64,000 bases of DNA from Eucommia ulmoides (taxonomy: Eukaryota > Streptophyta > Magnoliopsida > Garryales > Eucommiaceae), in assembly GCA_016647705.1 (NCBI GenBank), contig CM028326.1:43740785-43804784 (forward strand). Direction: 5' to 3'. The position numbers and the translations under genes were made by a program. Shown piece after piece: positions 55,001-64,000 of this stretch (its first letter is position 1; each line of letters begins with the position of its first letter). The notes under the pieces were generated by a model. That model saw nothing but the letters and a program-made list of their open reading frames with translations, ran no database searches and had not been told where the DNA came from.

Positions 55001-56050
55001 ATTTATTTATTATGTCTACAAAACTTAATATAATGTAAAAAAATTAACAAAAAAAAAAGAAAAAGAAAAAGAAAAAGGAGAAATATCTCCACTAAAAGCT
55101 GGTAGGGGAGGTTCTCCATACCCTATTTCTAGGTTTCCCATGTATGTGAAACTTTGAATGGTGGCTGAAGGAAGAACTTTTTCGAAGCAGTTTTTCATAG
55201 TTAAGGTTGATGTGGCATAAACAATATTTTGTGTTTATAAAAACAAACAAACAAAAAAAAAAAATTAACATTTTTTAATAATTATAATTTGTAAAATTCT
55301 TCTCTAAAATGACTTCACAAAAAGGGTTTTAAAATGTTTTTCTCATAACATAAAATGGGGCTTCTATATCACCCAAAAATTCAAATGATCTCTTTACAAC
55401 AAGGTTCTACCATTTTTTTCTTTTAACGGTGGAAAATTCTTTTTAACAAAATGACTTTAAAAAAATATTTTTTATATAATATTAATGAACTTTTTCATAA
55501 TAAAACGTTTCTTCCTAAAAATGTTTCATTTTCTAAGGGAGATCTTCTCTAGTAAGAACTCTGAAAAGTCACTTTTTATTTATTTTTTTTATTTTGAAAG
55601 ATTTTGATAATAAAATGATTTATGCCCTGGACTTTTCTTTATAAAATTACTCAAAATGTTTTTTTGTGATAAAAACATTTTACTATTTTGTTTTTTAAAT
55701 AAAGTTTATTCATAATATAAGAACGTTAAATGTTTTACATAAGAAAATCATTTTACTATAAATAGTTTTTGTAAACAGAACTTTAAATGTTTTTCATAAC
55801 AAGAACACAATGTTTTAACTAATTTTTTTCACAATAAAAAATCCCTAAATGTTTTCCATAATAAGATCATTTTACAATTTTTCTTAAAGTATGGTTTTTA
55901 TTTTCCATAAAAAATATAACCTCCAAATATTTTTCATAATAAACACTTTCTTCCTTTTCTTAAACTAAAATTTCTTCATAAGAAGAATGTAGAATGGTTT
56001 AGGAATGTTTTATTTTAATTTTACAAAGATGTTTTCTTCTTAATAAGAAT
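55001..56050. repeat. degenerate AT-rich tandem array
   Basis: Diverged units of about 60-90 bp of ttttcataataaaa-cattttac-atttttcttaaa (best seen at 55560-56010). Poly-A and poly-T runs. No gene. Confidence 0.55.
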
Positions 56051-57540
56051 CTTTGATCATTACAAAAGGAGATTTATTCCTAATAAGTTGTCTCTTGAAA
56101 AATCCCATTCGGTTTTTGAAAAGATATCCTAAGCCAAAAAAATATAAAAAAATGACCCCTCAGGGGCCAAACTTATGGATTCACTTATTATTGACAGGCA
56201 GTCTGAAATGGGATCATTTTTATTTCTTTAATTTTTCAATCATAATAAAAGAGGGAAAATCATGTTAATAAAATCGAAAATATTTTTGGACTTAATTTAA
56301 TTTGAAAATATTTAGATAAAATGTACCGTCTTCGGATGAACCTAATATGGGTTTTGAAAAAGTGTGCTAGGTCACTAGGTTTTGAAGGAAATAGAAAAAA
56401 TAAAATAAAGAAAGAAAGCATTTCTTTCCAAATGGCCCATACTTTTACAAAATTTCTTAACCGGAGTATTCTTCAAGTTTGGAGGTTTATTATGCTCAGG
56501 TAAGATGTTAGACACTCAAAGACACCCGATCGAAAACAATACCTAGTGTCTAAATATTTTCAATTAAACTAAGTCCAAGTGTTGCTCGGTTTGCTTGGCT
56601 AACATAATATTTTTTCCCTTATATTTTTTTTTGTAATGCAAATGAATTAAAGCTAATAAACACATAAAAAAGAAAAACACGTAAATAAAAAAAAAATAGT
56701 AAAAAAAAATACTAAAATATTCCCTTTTTAAATCACTTATCGATTATGGATGAATTGACAAGTTTGTTTATGGGGTTTTTGATATTTTGAGTTGAAGTTA
56801 TGATGGCAAAACCTTATTCGAATGGAAAAGAAATAAAACTTGGAAAAAGAAAAGACTTTTCCATTTAAGACGAGATTTTCATAAAAGGGAATTTTCTTCT
56901 ATTAAAAAATAAATTAAAGACTAAGAAAAAAAAAATCATTTTGTTCGTTTTCCTAAATGAAGAAAATGATTTTGAAGAACAAAACAAAAAAAAAAATAAA
57001 AATAAAAATTAAAACATTTTGGTTTTTACTAAAAAAATAAAGTTTAAAGAAAACAAAGGGTTTTGAGTTTTTATGAAGAAAACTTTTGTTTTTAAAGAAA
57101 ATTTATTTTAAACTTTTCTTACGAAGAAAACAAAGTTGTTTCAAAAAAAAAAAAAAAAACACTTTTGGTTTTCTTATGAGGAAAAACACTTTTCAGGAAA
57201 AAATATTTTTTAAAGTAAAGAAAATGTTTCCAACATTTTGGACTAACCCTTTTTTGTTTTATTTGTATGGAAGAAAAATATTTTTTGAAAATACATTCTT
57301 AAGTTAAAATGAAAGAACATTAAAATTTTGTTAAGAATTATTTTAGAAAAGAGACATTTTTGGTTTTCATATCCATTAAAAATGAAGTTTTCTTTTTTCA
57401 TGTAAAGCACTTTTAGAGACTTAGTGGTTTTTTTTTTTTTTCAATTATTATTATTATTATTTTGAATTTATATCATGGAGTACATAATAATTATATATAT
57501 ATTTGTTCAATTTAATGTTTTGATGGACTATTAAACATTG
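56051..57540. other. AT-rich low-complexity region
   Basis: A part (56340-56620, 'gtgtgctaggtcac', 'caaagacacccgatc') matches 42700-42960. The rest is A/T runs and 'aagaaaacaaag' repeats. The frames at 56053, 56321 and 57086 have no recognisable domains and follow composition. Confidence 0.45.
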
Positions 57541-57569
57541 TTGTTTTATGGAATTAATGTTTTTATTAA

Positions 57570-58364
57570 GTGGTTTCGGATAAATCATTTGATAATCATT
57601 TTGATAATAGAATAAACGCCATAAATCATTTGATAAATATAAGAATTTGTAATATGTGCTACTTTGAGGTATACACTAATGAATTTGCCAAACATTATTA
57701 CAAAGCTGATTTTAACACCTATGAACAACAAGTCTATCTAGACATGTATTTTTCTAAATTACCTTCACAATATGCTAGAGAATTAATAACAAGCTATAAA
57801 TTTATACCCAATTGGCAAATGGAAGATTCTTTAGGAACAAGAATGGAATATGCTCAAAGACAAATAGGTATGTGGTGTTCTGCTGCTAAAAATGCTGAAT
57901 TATATAGAAAAGATCATCAACTCGGACTCTGCTGTGACAACCAATCTGAAGCTCCTAAACAATTCGGATGTTCTGATATTTTTCCTAGACAAAATAAAAA
58001 GTTATTCAAAAGAAATAAATATAAGCTAAAAAGGAGATTTAAAAGAAATTTCAAACCAAAGACTCCTTTTAAATCAAAAAGATTTTTTAAGAAAAAATTT
58101 AATAAAAAACCTAAACCAGAAATAAAAACTGCTCAAGAAAAAACCAAGAATTGTAGGTGCTGGGCATGCAAAGAAATAGGCCATTATGCTAACGAATGTC
58201 CAAATATTAAAAATAAACAAAATGCTAAGATAAAAGTATTCTTAGAGCAAGACGAATCTGATATTAGTGAGACAAATGATATTTCTGAAATTGATACTGA
58301 GGAAGAATTTTTCTATCTAGAAGAAACAAGTGATGATGAATCAGGAAGTGAGTACGAGTCATAA
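57570..58364 (+). CDS. endogenous caulimovirid coat protein, C-terminal part
   Basis: A 264-residue open frame without stops. The first ~110 residues match the capsid core end of Caulimoviridae coat proteins. A very basic stretch (K/R-rich, residues 143-190) follows, then a CCHC knuckle (C197, C200, H205, C210) and an acidic Glu/Asp tail. This is the classic order basic-zinc-acidic of these nucleocapsid proteins, which package viral DNA. The N-terminal half is missing; upstream is AT-rich non-viral DNA, so the copy is truncated at about 57560. It overlaps the next frame by 35 nt. Confidence 0.88.
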   Translation: MVSDKSFDNHFDNRINAINHLINIRICNMCYFEVYTNEFAKHYYKADFNTYEQQVYLDMYFSKLPSQYARELITSYKFIPNWQMEDSLGTRMEYAQRQIGMWCSAAKNAELYRKDHQLGLCCDNQSEAPKQFGCSDIFPRQNKKLFKRNKYKLKRRFKRNFKPKTPFKSKRFFKKKFNKKPKPEIKTAQEKTKNCRCWACKEIGHYANECPNIKNKQNAKIKVFLEQDESDISETNDISEIDTEEEFFYLEETSDDESGSEYES

Positions 58365-58881
58365 TCCTGATATGAATATAGATACTGATGAAAATAAAGG
58401 TGATTACAAGGCTGAAATTATAATTAATCAAAAGCTACTTAAAAATGTTGGATCATTTGGAAGTAATGAGTTATTTCGAAAAAACTTTTTGGAAAAATTT
58501 AATAGAAAGAATATCTACTACTATGGCGAATGTCAATTCGAAGCTGCTCTTAATACAGAAGAATCAAAAGGAAAGATTAATATCCCGCTCATTAGTAGAA
58601 ATATGATTAATAGACAATTGGAAAAATTAGGAAAAGATAAAGATAAAATAGGGTATATACACGTTGGTGGAATACAAATTGTTTTTAAATCTTGCTTCAG
58701 AAACGGAATTAACTTCCCAATAAAAGCCGCTGTTCTGGATAATAGAATAATTGATCGAACAGATGCCCTACTAGGACTTGTTCATGGAAACCTTAGTCAA
58801 GGAATACTAGGAATAAAGATATATCCAAAATATGCTGTTAGTCTACACGAACCGACAGCGGAATCACTTTCAACAGTATAG
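58330..58881 (+). pseudogene. endogenous caulimovirid movement protein, truncated
   Basis: The frame starts at ATG 58330 inside the coat protein gene. It has 30K-superfamily features: an IPLISRNMI segment, YIHVGGIQIVFKSCFR (the conserved core with G-Q and C), DALLG and YPKYAVSL. The C-terminal part is lost at a junction near 58840-58880 where minus-strand viral sequence begins, so the last 20-25 residues are not viral-colinear. This protein widens plasmodesmata in active relatives; here it is a broken copy. Confidence 0.82.
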
Positions 58882-59213
58882 CCAAGAGAAGTAAATTCAA
58901 CAACTAATTCTTTTTTAACACGTAATTCTCCATCAGGGCAATAATCTCCATAATTACTAGCTATTAAATCTTTTAAATATTGACGAATAGCATAAAGTAA
59001 ATTAACTTTTCTCCAATTGCTTAATCGAAAGTCTTTATAAGATGAATTAATAGAGGGAATTTCAGAATATGCATATCTTAAGTCCATCATTCTTTCCATT
59101 CCTTTTATGACAGATGTTATTTGATCATAAAAGTCATACACATCTTCCTTTATAGCAATGATTAATTCGTCGAAAGCAAGCATGAATGTTTCTAGAAAAA
59201 CTTGGTCATTCAT
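58880..59213 (-). CDS. caulimovirid small ORF, unknown function (second)
   Basis: ATG 59213 overlaps the stop of the previous small frame as ATGA. About 110 residues are colinear viral sequence; the frame runs on to 58797 across the inversion junction. It is probably helical, acidic to neutral. It shares with the upstream small protein an MN-F---F--AF start, a K-EDV--F motif and an IR-YL--I motif. No known family recognised; not obviously an aphid factor or VAP. Confidence 0.6.
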
Positions 59214-59512
59214 AATTCTCTTTTTGTGGAATTATCAGTTTCTAGGATCTCACACAAATATTTTCTAATTCTATTCAAAATTTCTATTTTTCTATCATCA
59301 CTCTTTCTTTCAATATTATCTTTTTGTATTTGTGCATAAGCTGTATCAATATTTGAAGATAGTTGTATTAAAGGTTTTTCAGCAACAAAAGTAAGATAAG
59401 CACGTAGTAAGGCTTCAATTTCTTCATGAAATTTTTTAACATCTTCAAACTTTCCTAATTCAATACTTTCAAACGCAGGTATGAATTTCTTCACAAATTC
59501 TTTTTTGTTCAT
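59210..59512 (-). CDS. caulimovirid small ORF, unknown function (first)
   Basis: 100 residues from ATG 59512, right after the intergenic region. Helix-rich and Lys/Glu-rich, with no membrane segment. It is similar in layout to the next frame, suggesting a tandem duplicate pair, and joined to it by a 4-nt ATGA overlap, as expected for stop-start coupling. Function unknown. Confidence 0.6.
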   Translation of the reverse strand: MNKKEFVKKFIPAFESIELGKFEDVKKFHEEIEALLRAYLTFVAEKPLIQLSSNIDTAYAQIQKDNIERKSDDRKIEILNRIRKYLCEILETDNSTKREL

Positions 59513-60293
59513 GATGAGAGAGTTCTGGTAAAAGGAGATTTTTGGTTAAAAATAGAGTACTAGTTTGCAAATATTATGATAAAAGCTATTAGGTTTCGTG
59601 ATATGTATACCTCTTCCTTACCAAGCTTTACTTTATACCTGTAGAGGGTCCACCACGTCTTCTTTTAGAACTCACGACCGTAGCCTCCAAAGGCCGCTTC
59701 AGTATTCCAGTGTCAATCCATGGTACCCGAAAAATGCCTAACTCCGGCAAACAGGGCTGAAGGACTTCCAGACACAATACCAAGCCTAGATCTTCGTTCT
59801 AATGAAAGATAGGATAATATCCTCACAGGTGATATGAGTAAATATGCTAAGGAAAACGTAACACATATTTTTGAAACACTAAATACTTTATTTCATAATA
59901 TATTACAAACTTTCCTCTGGAGAGGAGTTTACACACACATTTTACAAAGGGTTTTCAAGGTGGGTTGTTCAACTCTGCCTCCTTCAAGAGTCTGAACCCT
60001 TATTTATACATAAAATTCTTCCGACCCAATAAAGGTGAAAGTCATCACGGGTTTTTCTCTTTTTCAAAAAGTAAACAGTTTCAAATAAAAAGAAACAAAA
60101 ACAGTAATACTTCATGTGAGTGAACAGTTTCAGCACAGTAGCAGCATAGTGTCGGAACAGTGGCGCCGACGCTTTTGGACAAGCATAGTGACCCTTTTTG
60201 TGAATGAACAGCTTCCATCATGCAGTCTCTTTTTGTCTGGTCAGATTCTTTTATCACATCACATAATTTCACGGTTGTCTACATTGAGACGTT
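59513..60293 (-). promoter_or_regulatory. caulimovirid intergenic region with promoter
   Basis: Between the transactivator stop and the first small ORF. On the minus strand a TATA box TGTATAAATAAGGG (60010-59998) is followed by a leader and an AATAAA signal (59892-59887), about 85 nt after the expected start site. This matches the pregenomic promoter plus short-distance poly(A) layout of the family. I did not find a convincing initiator-Met tRNA primer site (TGGTATCAGAGC type). Confidence 0.65.
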
Positions 60294-61574
60294 CTACAGT
60301 ACTAGCACTTCTTCATCGCTTTCACCATTGATGTCAGCCCAAGCTATCTTCTTTTCAACAGTTTCTTTGCAGTAGTCACAAGTTCCTTCTGGATGTTTGA
60401 GCATTTGGCAAGTTAATTTTTTAACAGTAGGGCTTGCTGAGAACTTTACCTTTTGTATCATTTCCATCCATTTTATAGCAGAGGCTTTTGCAGCACCATA
60501 GAATTGACTACACTCAGTAGTTAATATTAAAAGATTATCAGTACTCATCGGGTAAACATATCCTTTATCCCATTTGATGAATTTCTTTAGTTTCTTTTCC
60601 AGGACATAAAACCCTAAGGCTCTCTTTGTAGCAATAAAATGTTCGAGTTGTCCATCTTCAAGAAGTTCAGGTGCTTCTTTAAACACTTGATTAGGGTTAT
60701 ATTCGGGTATCAGATTAGCACGATTTTTTGATAGCTGGACTATATGATAAGCATCATGTCCTTTTTCGGGGGCAGCACTAAAACATTTTATCAGAATAGT
60801 ATGCTGATTTCTTTGTTCACGGAAGCTTTTGATGGCTTCTTGCACCCTCTTTGGCAATCCTTTTTCAGCACTAGTCTTTGGGTCCGAGATAACAAAATCT
60901 AAATATCCGAATTCAAACATGTTTTCTATTTCGTTAGCAGGAGTTTCGGGTAAGCAGGCCATTCTAGGATATTTTCCTTCATGAAAGGGATAGATAGCAG
61001 AATCCTCAGTTACTCGGATTTTATAAGCAATTTTGAGGTTGTCAATGTAATTTTGATAAAAATTCTCATTTAAACATTTGAGCATGTTACTTTTGGCTTT
61101 AGAAGAAGAAGAAGCAACTTCAGCAAATCTTTTCTCCGGGACAACAGGATTTGATGGAGGTTTTATAAAAGGAACAAATTTTTGAACAGGAGAGCTAGGA
61201 ATCGTAAGGGTTTCCTGAGCTTTTTTCATTTGGTCAATATATTGATTTGGAGAGCGGATAAGGGTAACCTTTTGCAGGTTATCAGTAACTTGGCTTATTG
61301 GGTTTTTAGAGTCAGTGGGTTTTGGAGCATTGGATGAGTCATCAGTTTTTGGAGCACTGGACGAACAATTATTCTTTTTATCATCATTTTTTGAAGCACT
61401 GGAGGCTTGGCCTTCCGTCTCTTTTTTCTTTTTAGCACTTTTGCTCTTATGCAAATGGATTAGTTCCTCAACAGCACTGAGAAAATAATGTCCTTGCGAA
61501 CAATATTTCTCCATCGTTTCAACAGCACTTAAGGGTATCTCGATTGAGATCTCTGGAATCTCTTCAGTTTTCAT
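60294..61574 (-). CDS. caulimovirid transactivator/viroplasmin-like protein
   Basis: ATG 61574 overlaps the end of the polymerase frame by 11 nt (stop of polymerase at 61566-61564). 426 residues, no internal stop. It has a Lys/Ser-rich low-complexity region (residues about 50-130), then a conserved core, and a C-terminal C-HPEGTCDYC metal-binding-like motif. Position after polymerase and before the intergenic region fits ORF VI/TAV of caulimovirids, which forms inclusion bodies and promotes reinitiation on the polycistronic RNA. The assignment is by position and layout; sequence identity to P6 is not obvious by eye. Confidence 0.7.
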   Translation of the reverse strand: MKTEEIPEISIEIPLSAVETMEKYCSQGHYFLSAVEELIHLHKSKSAKKKKETEGQASSASKNDDKKNNCSSSAPKTDDSSNAPKPTDSKNPISQVTDNLQKVTLIRSPNQYIDQMKKAQETLTIPSSPVQKFVPFIKPPSNPVVPEKRFAEVASSSSKAKSNMLKCLNENFYQNYIDNLKIAYKIRVTEDSAIYPFHEGKYPRMACLPETPANEIENMFEFGYLDFVISDPKTSAEKGLPKRVQEAIKSFREQRNQHTILIKCFSAAPEKGHDAYHIVQLSKNRANLIPEYNPNQVFKEAPELLEDGQLEHFIATKRALGFYVLEKKLKKFIKWDKGYVYPMSTDNLLILTTECSQFYGAAKASAIKWMEMIQKVKFSASPTVKKLTCQMLKHPEGTCDYCKETVEKKIAWADINGESDEEVLVL

Positions 61575-63387
61575 GACCTTCCCTGGAGAGAAAGTCAGCA
61601 AGAATATTTTGTTTACCACTTCGATGAATAACATCAAAATTATAGTGTTGGAAAAAAGTTTGCCACCCATTCATTTTATTATATTCAGGACTAGTTGGTA
61701 ATTTATTAAATATAAATCCTTTAACTTGAGTATTATCAGTAACAACTGTGAACCTTTTTGGAATAAGAAAATATCTAAACTTTTCTATTCCCTTCTTTAT
61801 AGCAAGCAATTCTTTTAGATTACTATGGTAGCGTTGTTGTGTATCAGTAAATGTTCCACTGGTATATCTACAAATTTTTCCAGTAGTAGTTTTCAAAATA
61901 GCACCCCAATAGGCATTGGATGCATCAGTTTCAAGAATCAGGTCATCTTCATCAGATGGTAAAGTTAATCTTGGTAAATAAGCAGTAAGATTTTTAATTT
62001 CTTTTATTTTATTTGAAAGTTCTTGTGTCCATTCAAATTTAACACCTTTTTTAAGTAGTCTTTGAAAAGGTTGTCTATGCTTTGCTAATCCTTCAATAAA
62101 TGTTTCAGCATAATTTAATACACCTAAAAATCTTTGAACCTATTTTTTATCTTCCAGAATATCGGGGAAAGTAGTAATCTTTTCACAGATATGGGGTTGC
62201 ATTTCAATTCCTGTGGCGTCAATTATTAGTCCTAAAAATTCTATTTTATTTTTTCCTATTTCAGCTTTCTTTTTAGATAACAAAATTCCTCGTTCTTGGC
62301 ATCGGTCTGCGAAAATATTAAGATGTTTTAAATGATCTTTTTCATTTTCTGAGAATATAAGTATATCATCAACGTATACAATACAGAAATCAGATATTTT
62401 TCCAAATACTTTATCCATCCTTCTTTGGAATATTTGAGGAGCATTTTTTAATCCAAATGACATAACTAGCCATTCATAATGACCATTAGGTGTACTGAAA
62501 GCAGTTAGCGGAACAGATTCTTTTGTTAGTTTTATTTGCCAAAATCCACTTTTACAGTCAAATTTTGAAAAAATCTTTTTCCCTTTGGTTCTGTTGATTA
62601 AACTTTCTTTATGAGGTAGGAAATATCCATCAAATTTAGATTTTTCGTTGAGCTTTTTATAGTTAACCACCATTCTGGCTTTTCCTCGTTTAATTTCAGA
62701 ATGGTTTCTAACCATGAAGGCAGGACTAGAATGGGGACTTTTACTTTCTTGTATTAATTTTAAGTTTAGCAATTCCTGGATTTGTTCATCAAATTCTTTG
62801 ATATCAATCTCAGAATATCTCATTGGTCTTACTCGGATTATATCAGCAGGATTTGTTAATTCTATAACAGCGTATGTTTTATCTATTTCCCATAAAGCAG
62901 TCGGATTTTCACCAAAATTCTTTGTAAGCTTTTCAAAAATATCGTTTGCACAGAGATAGACATCACCACGTTTTCGCGGATAAACGATGTTTATATGGGT
63001 AAGGCGTGGTATTTTTATCCAGTGTGAGCAGGGGGTTAAGAATTCAACAATTTTAGGAGTAAAGCAAGTTTTCTTAAAAAAGCTTAAAAAATTATTTCCG
63101 AGTAACATTAATACGCCCATTGTGTTTTGTTGATATATTAGCGGGATTTTAATATATCGGTCTCCAAATAGTATGATAATATTTGTAGCAACAATATTTA
63201 GGGCGAAAGGTCTTCCTTCAAACCCTTTGGCTTTTATAGTTAATTTTTTAGTCTTTTTCCACATTTTATGGGGTAATACATTTTTATTCATTAAGCAAAT
63301 ATCGGCACTAGTGTCTAACATACATGGTATGTAAATGATATTATTGTCAATAACAATTCCAATTTCGAAGAATATTGGGTTTCTCAT
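61564..63387 (-). pseudogene. caulimovirid PR-RT-RNase H polyprotein, one stop
   Basis: ATG 63387 overlaps the previous frame's stop (ATGA). An aspartic-protease-like domain has DTSA at residues 25-28 and LLGNNF at 95-100. Reverse transcriptase follows, with FDCKSGFWQI (about 276), a FGLKNAPQIFQ motif and YVDD at 338-341. An in-frame stop lies at 62142-62140, shortly after RT. The frame continues open through RNase H (ETDAS, ELLAIKKG, TDNTQ, HRSGKQNILADFLSR) to 61564. Total about 607 residues. Apart from the single stop it is open over its full length. Confidence 0.9.
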
Positions 63388-64000
63388 ATAATTCTTGCAG
63401 CATGTATTTCGTCATTTGCTATGGTAAGCATGATTGAATTATAGGTAATTCTGTAAGGATAGCAGTGATCAAGAAAGTTATTTCCTAGTAACAGTTCCAT
63501 TTTTTCGTCTTTGTCTAAATGTATAGGGAATAGGAATTCTTTATTTCCAATGATTAAAGGGATTTCAGCAGTATGTGTTATCATGTGTTTAAATCCATTA
63601 AGATCTTTGTAGACATAAACTTCCTTTAGAGCCTTTTTAGGTATTTCATCAGATATCTTAGAAGGGGATATATGACTAACAGATGCTCCAGTATCAATTA
63701 GGGCTTCTACCTCTTTTAAATCATTTCCATTGAAATATTTTACTTTAATCTTATAGATAGGAACATCAACTTTCTTTTCAATCATTCGTCTATCTATAAA
63801 ACATTCTCCTATTTCTCCATCAGTTATCTTTAAAGAAGAAATTCTTTTAATTTTTCCAAAGTAATTAGTATTATCAAGATCAGGTAATATTCTTCTAGAT
63901 TTTCCATAGTAAGATAATCTGGCTATATTAAAATCAGGTTTTTTATTAATATTTAATTTCCAATCAGTAGGCAAATCATTTTCTGTTATTAAGTCTGGTT
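63384..64000 (-). CDS. caulimovirid ORF with retropepsin domain, open at edge
   Basis: The frame is open from the window edge to 63384; a methionine start is not visible, so it is partial. A canonical retropepsin site DTGASVSH begins 94 residues after the first listed codon (63974), with LLLGNNFL about 67 residues on. It ends in an ATGA overlap with the polymerase frame, which itself starts with a second protease-like domain. It may be the C-terminal part of the movement-protein ORF or a separate protease ORF. Confidence 0.75.
   Translation of the reverse strand, partial: PDLITENDLPTDWKLNINKKPDFNIARLSYYGKSRRILPDLDNTNYFGKIKRISSLKITDGEIGECFIDRRMIEKKVDVPIYKIKVKYFNGNDLKEVEALIDTGASVSHISPSKISDEIPKKALKEVYVYKDLNGFKHMITHTAEIPLIIGNKEFLFPIHLDKDEKMELLLGNNFLDHCYPYRITYNSIMLTIANDEIHAARII

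Noticed and set aside
57086..57307. 73-codon frame upstream of the viral coat protein
   Set aside because: Low-complexity AT repeat translation; not the missing coat protein N-terminus.
58797..58879. C-terminal extension of the viral small ORF
   Set aside because: It reads through the inversion junction into the opposite strand of the movement protein gene.
59513..60293. Met-tRNA primer site in the viral intergenic region
   Set aside because: No stretch close to TGGTATCAGAGC on the minus strand; the site may lie in missing sequence or be degenerate.
1..64000. tRNA or rRNA genes
   Set aside because: No cloverleaf with proper A and B boxes seen outside the SINEs; no rRNA sequence recognised by eye.

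Overview
The window is a transposon-dense intergenic stretch of a eudicot plant nuclear genome: AT-rich, with canonical plant splice sites, plant LTR retrotransposons, Au-like SINEs and an endogenous plant pararetrovirus. I find one intact-looking host gene, an R2R3-MYB transcription factor on the minus strand (20505-23340, three exons). Everything else I can identify is mobile or viral DNA, much of it nested.

Layout. 1-8 kb: remnants of Copia (SIRE-like) and Ty3/gypsy LTRs, two LINE fragments, MITE-like repeats. 8757-11693: a complete non-autonomous CACTA element (TSD TCA) carrying pieces of a REVEILLE/LHY-type MYB gene and a receptor-like cytoplasmic kinase gene, inserted in a gypsy LTR. 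13481-20317: a complete 6.8 kb Mutator-like element (10-bp TSD) with a decayed MuDR-type transposase and a plant mobile domain (PMD) gene that has only one in-frame stop. It ends about 190 bp beyond the MYB stop codon. MYB intron 2 holds two SINEs with perfect TSDs, and a 1.26 kb hAT element with a perfect 8-bp TSD lies about 460 bp upstream of the MYB start.

25358-33659: a complete minus-strand Ty3/gypsy element (two LTRs, PBS, near-perfect 5-bp TSD). It has gag and protease but no RT/RNase H/integrase; instead it carries a tandem array and an antisense coiled-coil gene. 33.9-54 kb: nested copies of two LTR families, called A (5' end TGATAGGTGT) and B (5' end TGTAGACACCG) here, with long minisatellites placed beside B LTR ends and antisense PMD/DUF7745-like pseudogenes. 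54-57.5 kb: AT-rich retroelement leader and degenerate repeats.

57570-64000: a rearranged endogenous caulimovirid. Coat protein C-terminus and movement protein lie on the plus strand; facing them on the minus strand are a retropepsin ORF, PR-RT-RNase H (one in-frame stop), an intact transactivator-like ORF, an intergenic promoter region and two small coupled ORFs. The arrangement coat, movement, polymerase, transactivator resembles the Cavemovirus/Solendovirus side of the family.

The most unusual theme is palindromes. Three unrelated minisatellites in retroelement 3' regions are all built from hairpin-forming monomers, and the same position of LTR family A holds a cluster of short palindromic words whose sequence differs from copy to copy.
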